Part shown: in pieces, positions 1-15,300 of the stretch
How the letters are laid out: the number at the start of each line of letters is the position of its first letter
Numbering within the stretch: position 1 is the first letter of the stretch
Assembly (NCBI GenBank): GCA_005281725.1
Contig: SSBO01000009.1
Location: 11,463,843 to 11,527,842 of the forward strand
Length of the DNA stretch: 64,000 nucleotides
Origin: Wuchereria bancrofti
Lineage: Eukaryota > Nematoda > Chromadorea > Rhabditida > Onchocercidae
Reading direction: 5' to 3'
Position numbers and translations under genes: made by a program
The notes under the pieces: model-generated
What the model saw: only the letters and a program-made list of their open reading frames with translations
What the model was told of the DNA's origin: nothing
The model's database searches: none

Positions 1-303
1 GAACCTCCATGAATTAGAACCTAAATATGAAGTTGTTATCAATTCTCATCATCGTATATCAAGGTATTCAAGAGACCGAATTACTAATACTACCATCTGT
101 TTCAAGAACAATGGGTAGCTCAATCAGCTATACTTTATGATCAGATATATAGTTAAAGTTCATATACATCATAATAGTGAAAAGATCATCATATATTAAT
201 TTTATTTTAAACAGTACACTTCTTCGGCTCTCAGTGGTACATAACAACCACAATTCCTTATTAAGGAAGGCAATAAAGTACCTGCTTCCTTCTTATAACT
301 AAC
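1..303. other. Fatty acid synthase intron continuing past the window edge
   Basis: Begins with the donor GTTAG next to 304 (minus strand). The expected NADPH-binding exon of the enoyl reductase (GGVGQAA-type motif) is not seen here, so it must lie beyond position 1. Confidence 0.6.
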
Positions 304-3300
304 CTTGTCACCCCGTCTGATACGGCCACGCATCACAAGCGCATAGTATGCAGTGGTATATACAACTGGTACAGTTGCAGCGTCCGTTAGTGACCAGTTG
401 TCCGGAACGGTCCAGGCATACTCACGATTAACAATTACAGAGGTCGCTAAAGCTTGTGCTGGTAGTATACCCATTAGGCGAGTACCATCCTTCAGTCTTC
501 CCGAAAATTCCATACCCAACAAGCATTCACGATCCGCGAACTAAATTATTTAAATTGAATTTACCGGTCCCATAATTTGGATGATGATTCAAAACTTATT
601 ATTATTACTCAATTATTTAAAGAAAAAAAAAAAATGAACGAAATGGAAGGAGCTAAATAACAGGAGAAGAGATAAGAAAAAGTGAAGATAAAAAGGGGAG
701 AAATTTTGTCACCAATGCTATATGTGATATTATTATCAGTATGGTCTACCGCTGAATTCTGAATCATTTCCCTTTATACTTCTATTTAGTTGTTGTAAAG
801 CTTGGAAATCAACAACTTCTGTAGCCTTTAATCTTGCTATCGAGGAATAGAATTAAAAACCGGTAGACTCGCCAGGTTGCATGATATTTTATTGTTAAGA
901 ATGGATAAAGTGGAGCACCTGTCCTGGGATAGCATCCGGTGGAAGTCGTCCATATGCGAGCATGACATCACGGAAATTAATGGCTGAGTAATAGACATTG
1001 CATAGCTCTATCGAAGGATTTTTTTGACAGGTATCTTCAAAGAACTGATTCGGCGATTCAAACCATGTCAATGAACTAACATCGCCACGAATCAAAGTAT
1101 TGATAAAAGCATGCTCTACATCTTTATATAAATGCATTTCATCTAAAAGATCAAATTATTTATTCATCGCCGATCAATAATACATTTTGTTCGTTTCATT
1201 GTTCAGTTTTTAACGATAATCCTGAATCTAGTTTTGCCTGAACTGACTTTTGATCCCATTCATTCCATGCTTCCTATATTTGCAATTTCTTTTAATACAA
1301 GTGTGTCCAATACAATACAATAAAGTAATTTATGAAATTCAGTGAACTCAAAAGCGTTGTTGTTATCTTATTTTGATTATTTTCTCCTTTATCTATGATA
1401 TCTATCAAAAAGCAAATATAATTACTAAAAAAAAAAAAAAAAAACAAATCAGGCTTACCTTCCTTAACAACAAGATGACGCATAGAGCCCCAGACACCAT
1501 CACGGTAGTTGTTAGCATGGAGATCAAGTTTCACCAACTGTTTGACGGATTCGTTTTCCATCCCAATTTGAGCTGGACCAGTGCGATTTTCCTTCTTGAC
1601 ACTCATATCAATCAAAGTTCGAAAACGATTTGATTTCAGATTTTCTTCACTGAAACGACAATTCTTTAGTTCATATAGATTTTGTGATATAAGCGGAAGC
1701 ACTCCAGGTAAATCTTTCTATAATGAATTATCCGAATTAGGCTGAGAATGCGTCTGGTCTGGAATATCAAAACGACCGAATATCTACGTCTAGTTGAAAA
1801 AAACTTTTGCTAATTTAGAAAAGCTTTTCTTATGATTCGTATGTTTTTTTTTTTCTTTTTTTTAATTTACTAAAAAATATAAATTTTCAGAAAAGTTCAT
1901 AAAATAGCTTTCTTGCCTCACCGGACTACCCACTCACTTACGCTTTACGCAGTGAATTACAAAGGTTTACATTCTGTTACATTTGCAAACATATGAATAA
2001 TAATTTTTATATACTGAACTGTAATATTTTAGGTGTTCTGTCAACCGCTGTTAAAATTTTTAGAATTATTCAATCAGAATTGCTTCACATGCTGTAGCAG
2101 ATGAAATTAATGTTAAAAACTTGCTTGAAGCAAAGAGCAAGTCCAAGTAAACCGTTGTTGCGTACTGTTGTACTGGTAAGCCAAATAGTCTTGTAATCTG
2201 GTTCATTTAAACGTTCTTCAATTGCTTTTTGCAGTGGTTCAATCCAGGTAAATTCTTTAATGTCATCCACATCAATCACTATTGGCTCTCTAGGTTGTGA
2301 TGGAATTTTTCGAATTGCATACATTGTGGTCATCATTGAAGGATCACTCTATAAAGATCAACGTACAAAGCTTTTGATTTTTAATTAATCAAAAATTTCT
2401 TGTCTTTAAAATACATGAAAGAGACACCTGATAATTACAGAGACAGAATTCGCATTCCTCAAATAACTTCAGTAGCTGATCATGTGTAAAATAAGCACCG
2501 TAGATACGTCCAGAATCACTGATACTTATCGTTTCTGCACTAAGACCTTGGATTGCGAGGGCAATTTCATAGTCAGATGTCGTCTCGACCAAAATGATGA
2601 AGCCATCATCACGCAACATTTCTTTGCACCTTGACAGGTACCGCACTACATCTTTTTTCCTAAAAATCACACTTTCGTTTTGATCAATTAATTATAACAA
2701 AGTCTCTTGAATTGCCTTAGTAAACTCTGTAAACTGATACCGATTATCTATAAAATATCTCAAATATTCATTATTCAAAACACATAATACTTTTTGGTCT
2801 TTCTAGTCAGTTAAATTATGCTTTCTGCATTTTAAAAATTGTTTTTAAACTAATATGTATGTAGCCAGCAAACATGAAAAATTATTTTGCAAAGTTAGTT
2901 CTTTCTCTACTTTTCTCCGGACAAAAGTCACCTAGCAATCGTAAATTTGAAAACCAGAAGGTATATATTACTTCGAATTCATTTAATGGAAAAAAAAAAT
3001 TCTTTTCCAAAAAAGAGTTATTGAAAATAGCGATGTGTATGAAAATAAAGTGATAAAGAAATAAATCTAGAGTAGTATACTTTAAAAAAAAAAAAAATTG
3101 AAACCTTAACTTACTGTGATAGTATTTTGTCCAAAATTATTATGTCGCAGTTTTTGATTTCAGCAGCTGGTACGAACTGTTTATCATCTAAAACAGCTGT
3201 TATTTTTTTAACACCAAGTTGTACCAAGGTGCTTTCATCCATATCATCCACTTTGGGTCCAACACACAACCATTCCACTTCCAAAAGCGGATGTGAGTTT

Positions 3301-6300
3301 ACTGCGTCAACACAAAATTTGAGCTGTTCGGTTGAATTGAATTCGAGTGCACATGCTTTGCAGTTATGTCCAGTTGAATTCTCGATGCATGTATCCTGAA
3401 AAAGATGATTCATAATATTCAGTTTACATTCACAAGCAAGAAATTATACTGAAAATTCTGAAATGTTACTGTTCCATATTCGTAGGTCTTCCATTTACAA
3501 CATATCTTCAGAGTCCAAATTTCACAACCAGAAAATTTTGCAATTTTTATAACCAATGAATGATGTACCTGAATTGTTTTCAAAATCCTGTCATGAACAA
3601 TAGCGGCGCTCCACAATCGATCTACGTTAAAGATTTTCAACATACTTTGCATTTTTTCTGCCACCTTATTTTCAAAATCTTTGGGATTGTTACCAATTTC
3701 GATGGTAAAAATTTCATCAAAAACTGTTGCAACTGGTGATCTGAATTAAAATAAAACATAAAATTCCAGAGAGAACAGATTTTTTACGTTGTTCTGTGCT
3801 CAAATCGAATTAATAAGAGGAATAACAAACTGCGAGTCATCGAGCCATCGTTTGTGTTCCGCTTCACTAACTGGATTCATGAACTTTGTAAATTTACGAA
3901 CAGCGTCCGAAAGGAGCGCACCATTTGTTAATTCCTTCAAACATCCATTAACTTCCCATTTTGCTAAACCATTGGCCAGCAATGATCGAAGGAAATCTCG
4001 ATAAGCATTCAGTTCTTCCCGAATCTGCGGGAATTCATCAAAAGCTCTGAAAATAAAAACTATTAACATTATCAAAATTGATACCAGTTTCGAAACTGAA
4101 ATACTGTTTATTTAATTCCATACGATTAAAAACACGGAAATCATGCGCAGCAACTTCTTTCGACAGAGTTACTGGATGGTCAGTTTTGTAGCTTAATTTT
4201 AGCAGATCATATATTGATTGGTTTTTGAGAGATGCGTTGATGCCATAATTAGAAAATGTATTAAACAAAATAACTAGAAAAATAATTTAACAGCAACTAT
4301 TGAATAACGATACCCTTCAGAACAAATCCTTCCCGTACATATTTTTCTCTACTACCTATTATCTCCTTAATTGTTACATTCCTGATTTCCAGCAACTTAC
4401 TTCATATCGAAATGTTTGGTGAAGTAAATTTTCTCATAATAAAGCTGTCCGGAAGACTGTAATCGACGGGCGACCGTATGTGCCGTCAGATCACAGCATT
4501 CAACACCACCGGCAATGCAACCATTGGTTGCTACATCATTACGCAACTCAATTACTTGGATACCATCTAAAATTAATTAATTTGGAATAAAAAATGACTA
4601 AAAAGGTAAACAAGAAAGACAAATTTTTTAAATTTGCACTCCAAAAAATTTTCTCTCTCTTTTCAGTTGTCGATTTAATATCGATTTTTAGTGACAAAAT
4701 CACACCTCTTTCTTGGATATGTTCCATGTGTTTAACCGGATCAATTCGCAAGTAACGCACTCGAGTTGGTAATCGAAGACTATCTGCCCGTTCAGCTAGC
4801 AAAGCTGTTTGTAAAAGTGAATCCAGAAATGTTACCCAATTGCCAGTCCAGTAAAGCATTCCACGCTCTCCACTGTTGCATGCTCGATATATTCCGCTAA
4901 AAAAAAAAAGAAGAATTTTAATACCTGAATTCTTACTGAATTGTTTAGCTGTCCAAAAATCCATAATCACATTCTCTCTCTACTACTCTCATTTTCATTG
5001 CGCCTTTTACCATAAAATAATTTATTTCTATTTGAATGTAACATTTGCACTGCAGAAAACGGAAACACATGAAAGAATGGGACTGTCCACAACTCTGAAT
5101 TTTCAATCAAAAACAAAATCCTGAACAATTTTTCTTAAAAAAGTGAGGCAAAATCATATCTACCATTGCAGTGTTATTGGGAAATAACCATGTTGAATGA
5201 CAGAATGTCCAGGTATGATTCATTCATGTATAACTCAATTCCGAAGAGAAAATGAGAAAAATCAAACCGAAATGCTTGACCATATTCGTATCCACGAAGT
5301 AGAAATTCTTTATAAGCATCTTCTGTATCTAATTCGATCCGTTCTGCAATTTCAGAGGTCTGAATTTCTTGAATATTTTTGTAGTAAAATGGCACATCTT
5401 CATCAACAATACGGATATAACCGGATGCTGCTAGCTGATCACCATCCAAAATTTCGAAGTATCCGTTTCCTGGTGTTACAATGACATCCAAACGAACTGA
5501 AAGTAAAATGATCATTTGTAAAAAAATATAGCTGCCGCCATCAAAAAAAAAAAAAAAAGAAAGAAAAAAAAGCTCACATCAGTACTGCTCTAGTATCTCA
5601 TCTCACTATTCTAAGCATGAACTTCCACAGAATTTCAATAACTTATCTAAAAAGCAACATATTCACACAAAAATTAAATTCCTCACTTGGTTTGGTCACA
5701 ATTGTTGCACTGTATACTCGGATTTCTTCCAGAATGACAGGTGTCTTCAGGAAGTCCACACCATTTAATTTCGCTATGGTCTTCCATGCCAGCACCATAT
5801 GTCCAGTGAAGGGATATAGTACACGGCCATCGATGATGTGATCAAGTAGAAATGTTTCCTAAACTAATCCAGTAAAGCTATAGTAAACAATTGTCAGTGG
5901 ATAACAAGTGTCAGTGATCATTTCGTTTCATTTCATTTCATTTATCCGTTATAGTAATACTATTAATTGTCTTTCCATTAAACTGACAAATAGCAAAGGA
6001 AAAATAGCAAATCAAAAATGTGTTTTTTTTTTGGCCTGTTTCCTAATTCATTGACTGTTTCGCACTCAAAAATTTGTTATCTCACTTCTATAAGGTTTTT
6101 CCACCATGGAAAGAAAAAAAAAAATGACAAATGAGTCCCTTTTTCTTGGTGTCTTTGTTCTTATTATTATTATTATTATTAATCATTAATTTTATTATCA
6201 ATATTTATTATAATTATTATTATTAATAGTAATAGTAGTAGTAGTAGTATTATTATTATTATCACTGTGTTATTAATATCATTATTATTTAAGTAAGAAC

Positions 6301-9300
6301 TAGTGTGTCATGAGTGTTTTTTTAATCAGTCTCTTCATTGCTGCGACACTGTCCGTACCTTCCAGCTCTTTTCTTACTTAAATAACAGTGTTTTATTTTG
6401 GACTATAATAATTGCTAATAAGCAGCCTTCATGCAAAAAAAAGCATAACATACCTTTGAGTCAGATGCAAATGGATCAACCGTATAACAATACGATGCTG
6501 GCAGTTGTCTACCACCTGCAGCTGAAAGCGTTTTACCGTCGACAACTGGCCAGTCTTGACTGTGATCCCAGCGCCACATGGGAGATATCATGGGTGTACC
6601 AATTGGTACAGGATACTGTATAGCTGGATACAAGGCCTCGATATGGATGGTTATTCCTGTCTGGTAAATCTTTCCCAAAGCCTAGAGCGGAATGAAGCTA
6701 AATACTTCTAAAAATAACTGATGCAATCATCACTGGCAAAAATATGTAAATTTGATTTAAAATTGAAATTTTTTTCCAGTTCTTAGCTATTTGATAGTAT
6801 TTTATTACGACATAATTTTCAGTATTTCAATTTTCAAAGCGATAAATGCAGCATTTTATTTTTGAAAAAACCTGAGTTAAACAACTCTCACCTGCAAAAA
6901 TGATTCCAGTTCGCGATCTTTTTCTTTCATGTTTATTAAACCCACATTAGTGCATGTTTTTTGCAGCGAACGGCGAAGAACTGAATGCATTAAGCAATGC
7001 GGTGCGATTTCAATCGTTACTGCATTCGCTGGTATTTTTTGAAGTGCTTCATAGAAAAGCACTGGGCTCACAGCATTATTAGTATGGTAATCAGCTGAAC
7101 ACATCTGCGCCAGTTCATTTTCCCAATTACTTTCTGGAATTGAGGTTGAAATCCAGCGCGAGGATCGCGGTTTTGGATTTGGTACGCTAGTACGCATTGC
7201 TTTAAGCATTTTATCTTTGACCTGAAATTAGTCAAATTTTTTCTGAAATAATGTACCATTACAACCATAGTAGACCGATGAAACTACTCTTGGAAGTGCT
7301 ATCTCAGTTTTGACGAATTATGTTAGGCCTAATGATGATATATCCTGCTTAATGCAAGCATGATAGAATCAACTACATCTGTTGCTGACCCTGAAATTAA
7401 CATTTAGTACAAAGATGTTTGAGCAAAAATTCTAACCAACGCGTGTATTTGGAATGTGCCGTTAAATGACTGAAGAAGAGATAGATATCAACACTTCGGA
7501 AAAGTAAATACCTTAAGCATAGCTGGTGAATGGAACGGAATTCCTGATGAATCGACAAGTTTTCCGAATATATCTTCTTTTTTCAACTCTTCAACAAATT
7601 CCTTAATTTTTTCAGCGTCGCCAGAAATTGTTACTGAATCAGCAGCATTATGACAGGCTGGAATAACACCTTCTGGACATCGCTTTCCGGCCTCTTCCCT
7701 GAATCGAATTATTTTGATCGCATTATACTATATATGACAATAAATCTTGAAACTCAGTCGAAATTATTTTTCCATTTTACAAAATATCTGTCANTTTTTT
7801 TTTGGCCTGTTTCCTAATTCATTGACTGTTTCGCACTCAAAAATTTGTTATCTCACTTCTATAAGGTTTTTCCACCATGGAAAGAAAAAAAAAAATGACA
7901 AATGAGTCCCTTTTTCTTGGTGTCTTTGTTCTTATTATTATTATTATTATTAATCATTAATTTTATTATCAATATTTATTATAATTATTATTATTAATAG
8001 TAATAGTAGTAGTAGTAGTATTATTATTATTATCACTGTGTTATTAATATCATTATTATTTAAGTAAGAACTAGTGTGTCATGAGTGTTTTTTTAATCAG
8101 TCTCTTCATTGCTGCGACACTGTCCGTACCTTCCAGCTCTTTTCTTACTTAAATAACAGTGTTTTATTTTGGACTATAATAATTGCTAATAAGCAGCCTT
8201 CATGCAAAAAAAAGCATAACATACCTTTGAGTCAGATGCAAATGGATCAACCGTATAACAATACGATGCTGGCAGTTGTCTACCACCTGCAGCTGAAAGC
8301 GTTTTACCGTCGACAACTGGCCAGTCTTGACTGTGATCCCAGCGCCACATGGGAGATATCATGGGTGTACCAATTGGTACAGGATACTGTATAGCTGGAT
8401 ACAAGGCCTCGATATGGATGGTTATTCCTGTCTGGTAAATCTTTCCCAAAGCCTAGAGCGGAATGAAGCTAAATACTTCTAAAAATAACTGATGCAATCA
8501 TCACTGGCAAAAATATGTAAATTTGATTTAAAATTGAAATTTTTTTCCAGTTCTTAGCTATTTGATAGTATTTTATTACGACATAATTTTCAGTATTTCA
8601 ATTTTCAAAGCGATAAATGCAGCATTTTATTTTTGAAAAAACCTGAGTTAAACAACTCTCACCTGCAAAAATGATTCCAGTTCGCGATCTTTTTCTTTCA
8701 TGTTTATTAAACCCACATTAGTGCATGTTTTTTGCAGCGAACGGCGAAGAACTGAATGCATTAAGCAATGCGGTGCGATTTCAATCGTTACTGCATTCGC
8801 TGGTATTTTTTGAAGTGCTTCATAGAAAAGCACTGGGCTCACAGCATTATTAGTATGGTAATCAGCTGAACACATCTGCGCCAGTTCATTTTCCCAATTA
8901 CTTTCTGGAATTGAGGTTGAAATCCAGCGCGAGGATCGCGGTTTTGGATTTGGTACGCTAGTACGCATTGCTTTAAGCATTTTATCTTTGACCTGAAATT
9001 AGTCAAATTTTTTCTGAAATAATGTACCATTACAACCATAGTAGACCGATGAAACTACTCTTGGAAGTGCTATCTCAGTTTTGACGAATTATGTTAGGCC
9101 TAATGATGATATATCCTGCTTAATGCAAGCATGATAGAATCAACTACATCTGTTGCTGACCCTGAAATTAACATTTAGTACAAAGATGTTTGAGCAAAAA
9201 TTCTAACCAACGCGTGTATTTGGAATGTGCCGTTAAATGACTGAAGAAGAGATAGATATCAACACTTCGGAAAAGTAAATACCTTAAGCATAGCTGGTGA

Positions 9301-12300
9301 ATGGAACGGAATTCCTGATGAATCGACAAGTTTTCCGAATATATCTTCTTTTTTCAACTCTTCAACAAATTCCTTAATTTTTTCAGCGTCGCCAGAAATT
9401 GTTACTGAATCAGCAGCATTATGACAGGCTGGAATAACACCTTCTGGACATCGCTTTCCGGCCTCTTCCCTGAATCGAATTATTTTGATCGCATTATACT
9501 ATATATGACAATAAATCTTGAAACTCAGTCGAAATTATTTTTCCATTTTACAAAATATCTGTCAATTCCTTTTTCTTTTTAATAAACTTTTTAGAGAGAA
9601 TCTGTATAAAAAATAAAAATGGCATACATCGATTTAAAGTAAGCATGGTAGTAAATAATATGTAAAATTTTTAAATCTCTCGTTTGCAAGTCGATAGTAT
9701 AAAAGACCCGTGAATCTACCGATTCACGGGTCTTTTATATGATAAGTTATCAAAATAATTTGGATTTAGCCTTGACTTTCACTCCAAAATAGATCATTAT
9801 AAGTCTGTGAATCATTCTTTTGTTAATATATCAAATAAAATACAAAAGCAAGAAAAGTATGTGAATTGCAAAACGTTTCACAACAACCCGCTCGTAAATA
9901 TAAAAGCTCGTAAAATGCTGGAATTACAAAAAACCTTCAAAATTTATAATTTTTATGAAGTTCCAATAGCGAAATCTCACCATGACAATCCTACGGCAGC
10001 CATACCACCTTTGATATTTGCATTCATTATTGTATGACCACGGTGATAAGCCAAATGCATCGTTTGTTCACGTGTAAGTCCACCATCAGCATATCCACAA
10101 CACATTTCACCTGTGGAATGTCCAATTATTCCGTCTGGTGTAACACCCAGCAGAAAGAGTACGTCTGTCAAGGCAATCTGGAAAAACATTAGCAGTTTTT
10201 GCTTGCAAATGGGGCCAAAATTTGGGTCATTCCATATGGGTAGGTGATATAACATCAAAAAGTAAAATATATGATAAAACCTCCGTCTTCATTTGTCATA
10301 TAAAATTAAAATTTAGAAGTTAAAAAGATTTAAAAGCTGCTGCACTTGAATTCAAACTTGTTAAGCAGAAAAACTAGATTAAAATACAAGCTGAAACTTT
10401 GATCATTTACTATTTTCGGGAACAAATTACTTCATACTGGTAGCATATAAATCACTTCTCACCTGTATGGCAGTAATTGCGAGCATACAGTTCAATGTAT
10501 TATTTTTATAAAAGCTTGGGTCATCACTCTGTAGCATCTCGTAAACATTGACACCAAAATCAACGACAGCATCGCTGGAACTTCTCAATGATTCATCAAA
10601 AGCAGGTATTGACATAAGTTGCCTGACCATACCGGCCCATTGACTACCCATACCTGAACAAAAATCAGAAATGAAACTAAGGATTCAATATGAATAGCAT
10701 ATGAGCAAAAAATGAGTTGAGCTAACTGTTTCACTCAAAACTGACTTACCTGAATAAATGAAATAAATCTGTTTCGGCTCAGTGATCATTATTTTTTGTA
10801 CATCTCGAAGAGGTGGCAATTCTGGATCTTTTTTGGCATCTGGTGGATGAGGGATTTTATCGCGATTGATAATCACATAACCCCGATATGGTGTATCTTT
10901 GGCTGGCAAATTAGCCTGATTTGCTAGCAGTTGTTGCAAGTAAGCATTTTCTGGATGTGCTAAGACACAGTCGAAAATGTTGTTTACTGCTTCTGCTGTT
11001 CTTCCAGAATATGGAATGATTTTCATAAACGTCGTTGGTGCCGGTTTACGCTCTGAATGGTTTGCTGGCCGAAGTATAATGTGAGTGTTACTGCCACCAA
11101 AGCCAAACGAATTGATACCAACTAAACCACGTTGAAATGGCGTCTTTTCAGTAACGACCTAAATTAACAATCGTACGTAATACGATGGAAAAAGAAACGA
11201 AAGAAAATAATGGAACATGATGATGATAACCATGCTTCAATGAACATGTAAGCTGCTAAAATTGTATATGTAACCTGCAATCGACCATCAGTAAGGCCAG
11301 GAATATATGGATTAGGCTCATTATAATGTAAGTTTGGTGGTATGAAGCCACGCTCCATTGCTATTAGAACTTTTGCAATTGAACATAGACCAGATGCTGG
11401 CTCTGCATGACCCATGTTTGATTTAACTGAACCGATAAGAAGTGCAGAATTCCTAAAAATTTTTCCAAATTCAAAATTAGAAACTGTCTCAAAAATATCG
11501 TTGTTTTACTAGCTTACCGATTTTGGCAAAAAACTTGACATATTGCGTTTGCTTCTTGAGGGTCACCAACTTTCGTACCCGTCCCATGACTTTCCACATA
11601 AGTCACTGTATTAGGATCAACTCCAGCTTCACGATATACTTCTTCTAGTAATGCTGCTTGCCGTTCACCTGATGGGAATGTAATGCCCTAAAATTTATGA
11701 CTCTCTATTTGGATATTTGTTAATCGTTTGTTTAATTCAAGTTCAGAAAAATCTTAGACTCACTCTTTTTTTTTATCAAAAAAAAAAAAACCTCGTCTTT
11801 ATATATAAATTCAGAATCTGTAATATACCTGCTCTTTGTAACCGTCAGTATTACTTTTTGCATGAACAACAGTGGCATAAATTCTTCTGGCTGCCGATTG
11901 CCTCTGAAGCAATATTGCAGCAATAGCTTCCGTGCGGCAATATCCATCACCTTAAAATATGCCTTTAACAGCAATCGTTTGAGAATGTAACAATTTCCAA
12001 GATACGTCGGCAGAATACATCGGTTTACAAGAAAAACACTGATTAGCCAAAGCACTTGTGAAGCTATTTTAGAGCTTGCATAGTTACGCCACATTTACGG
12101 TCATACAATCTCGAAGTTTCAATTTTTTTTTTTCAGGATTTCGGAACTTGACTTTTTCTGTGTGTGTATGTATGTGTTGTAAAATTAAATGGGTACCCGA
12201 AGCATCGAACGAACGGCAGCTTCCTTTATCGGAAAGCATGCCAAGCCGGAGGAACTGTAAAGCTGCTGTAGGTGTTAAAGTCAGATGAGCGCCAGCTACA

Positions 12301-15300
12301 ATTGCCGCATCACATTGTTCCTGTCGTATCGCGTCGACGGCTAGCTGTAGCGCGCATAAAGATGAAGAACAAGCCGTATCCACGGAGAAAGACGGTCCTA
12401 AACAACATTAATTTACATCAAAATTATAGTTTACTTTTATAGGCACACAATACAACTTTCGAGATATTTCTCAAGCAAGTAATGGGTTAAACCATGATGT
12501 TGGCACGTCAGGATTTGATGATTTTAACTTCAAACTAGTTTAATATTACTTCCAACATTCAACATTCCTGTATTCCTTCAATTTGGTAATAGAGATAATT
12601 TAGAACGTTTGTTCACACTTTTTTTTTTTTTATTAAAACAAGCATTTACTAAATTTGAATAACTCATAATTGTTTGAAAAAGTTACAGGAAAAAAACAAA
12701 TAAGATTTTAGTGCCGAAGAAATTTCTTCGTATTCATTATGCCAAAAGTTTTCCTCAAATCATGAAGTTCACAACCTCTCAAGTCGAATGTAAAACTAAG
12801 CCGATTGCTGAACATTGAGCGCACGCATCCTGTCAATGTATATCCAGTAACGGTTTCCGGATCTTGAGTTAATACTCCACCAGTTTCGGAAGCTGAACAA
12901 CCCACAAAGACACCTGTCCTTGAACCACGGAGTTCAGTTGGATTTAAACCTGAAATGCACCAAATTACTAAACATTGCTTTAGTAAGATACAAATGAACA
13001 TGCTTTACTTTTTTTTCTTCCCTTCCACAATTCACTTCGCTGAGTCACTTTTAGTGCAAATCCAGTTTCGATTGGTTGTTAGTGTGAAACACTGTTGAGA
13101 TATTGCAGGTAGACATTCTGGATGAAAGGGTGGGTTACTGCGTAGCCACTATGCACCCCAAATATCATTCAGAATTGGATGAGTTGCATCTTCTATGATA
13201 AAGGCGCAAAAGTCCGTCCTTAGCATTTATCAATTTTCACTGCTCTATGCCTAAACAATAGAACAAACGATTTATTAGGAGGAAAGGCGCTATTATTTAA
13301 ATACCTTTCATCTCCTTCCTTCCTCCAGAATACTAAAAGTGCTGTTTTCGTGATTTAGTATAGTCTTGTTTTTTAATTTTATTATAATTATAATTTTTAG
13401 AATTTCAGGACTTAAAATGCATGCATTTCGAATCTTGTCTCTTAAATCTAAATTTTTTTGAGATACCAATGCAGTAATCAGGAAGTCTATGATGCACAGG
13501 AGAATAGAAATCTAAATTACGACATCCATCAAATGAATCAAATTAAAAACTGGATTTAAATGAAGTTCATGAAGAATATTGGTGATTACAAAATCCACTC
13601 CACTCTGACAAAAAAAAGGAAAAAAAAAATTGACCCAGTATTCGAGAAAACAGTACAACTTCTATTGATCAGTCCTGCTGCATATAACTTAATGTTCAAA
13701 ACTATCATTATTTTAGACAAAAATAAATTAATTTCCAAAATTTTGAATTTAAAAATGCCCTTTTTGCTAAGAAAACGGAACTTCATTCAAATTACATGCT
13801 AATAACTAGGCCATACTTTAGCGCGTGACAGTATCGCCATTACTGTTTGTTAAAGGTCAAGAAAAAAAGAAAAATTAAAAGCAATCTATAAAACAAAATT
13901 TTATTATTGTCCCACGAGAAGTAATTGACAATTTATTTTATGAATAATAGAACTTTCCTCCAGCCTGCCTCTTCTTTCGGGTGGTGACAAACTGGCTTAA
14001 CAACCAATTTCAATATCCATTAAATGCATTAAATATTGATAATTGACATAATATAATAAACATAATTCAGCATTTATCAAAGCAAGTTGAAGAAAAACTG
14101 TCTCAAACGTGGTATGCATTTATGCGCCTACTGGGAAGTAGTGTCATCCTGGAAGAATTTTTGAAAATCAGACTAACGATTATATCCCTTTTGATCTTTG
14201 TTTTTAAGCAACTGAATGATCTGTTGAAGTCTTTCTAAAATAGGACCAAAACATTGTTCCCATCTTATAATTACACATGAAGGATCTAAGACGAAAACGA
14301 GATTTTGACAGTTTTATGTTCAAACATTTATTTATATCTCATTCTACACACAATGTTTCGAACATTACTCATTTCTAATCAAACATTCAAAGATGGCTCA
14401 GTGCAGTACTGTAATATGATAGTTCTTCTTTACTCTTTCATGTACCAACCTGGTTTCAACAGTCCATAACGATCTATGGTCCTAAGTCGGAACGTCGTGT
14501 GAGAACGAAAAGATAGGGTGCGTCATCATGACGTCTTTCCTTAATGTGTTACAGATTGATGGTGGGAGAAAGACTGAGATTTCGACATTAAAGATCATCG
14601 AATAAAGAAGACATCTGACTTATCAATTTCTAGTTACTGTCACTCTGTGAAAGGATTGGGAAGGTATCAAGCAATTTTCGCATACCTTTTTGAACTTTTC
14701 CTCCTTCCCATTTTTTGTTTTCTTTTACCTTTTTTTACCAACATGCAACAAAACCATCATGCCATAAAGGAATTATGCTGCGAAGAGAAATGAACTCATT
14801 AAACGATTCTCCAAAATATGCATACATCTACCGTATTGCTAGAAAGTTGTTGCTCAAGGTAGAGGAGCGGTGTAGTCCGTAGAACCTAGACCGCCTCATA
14901 TGCAACTTATAAGTGTACACTGTTTGCTGTTTAATTTAACACACAATCTAATGGTTCAGAAATGATAGAACATTTTCAAAGCTGTTTACTTTTCAGCACA
15001 TTGCTAGTGGGGTCAGAAAATGTGACAATATATTTAACGCGAACCGTTATAGATAATAAAGGTCTATTCCACTCACCAGCATCGATGATCGCTTCCAGAG
15101 TCACTTCCAATAATTTTCGTACTTGAGGATCCAAATAATTAGCCTAAACCAGTTGAAATCTAATATTTCCAAAAAATCAAACTTGTAAAAGATCGGTAAA
15201 TCGATAAAAAAAACCAGAAACAATGAACCGCAAAAAGTAAACATTGTTCTGTATACACTAAGCCTTGAATTTAATTAATGTCGTTTTCGTCCAGACATGT

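Noticed and set aside
3800..3867. In-frame continuation of fatty acid synthase exon 4046-3868 to a stop at 3800
   Set aside because: It resembles the expected protein but has no GT donor in the needed phase; GTTA/GTGAAG at 3868 was preferred. This remains the weakest junction in the model.
5189..5267. Extension of the fatty acid synthase exon past 5268 ([13 protein letters not shown]...)
   Set aside because: Alignment with animal fatty acid synthase and phase show the exon ends at TTTCG/GTTTG, joining GQAF to RGIYRACN; the extra codons are intron.
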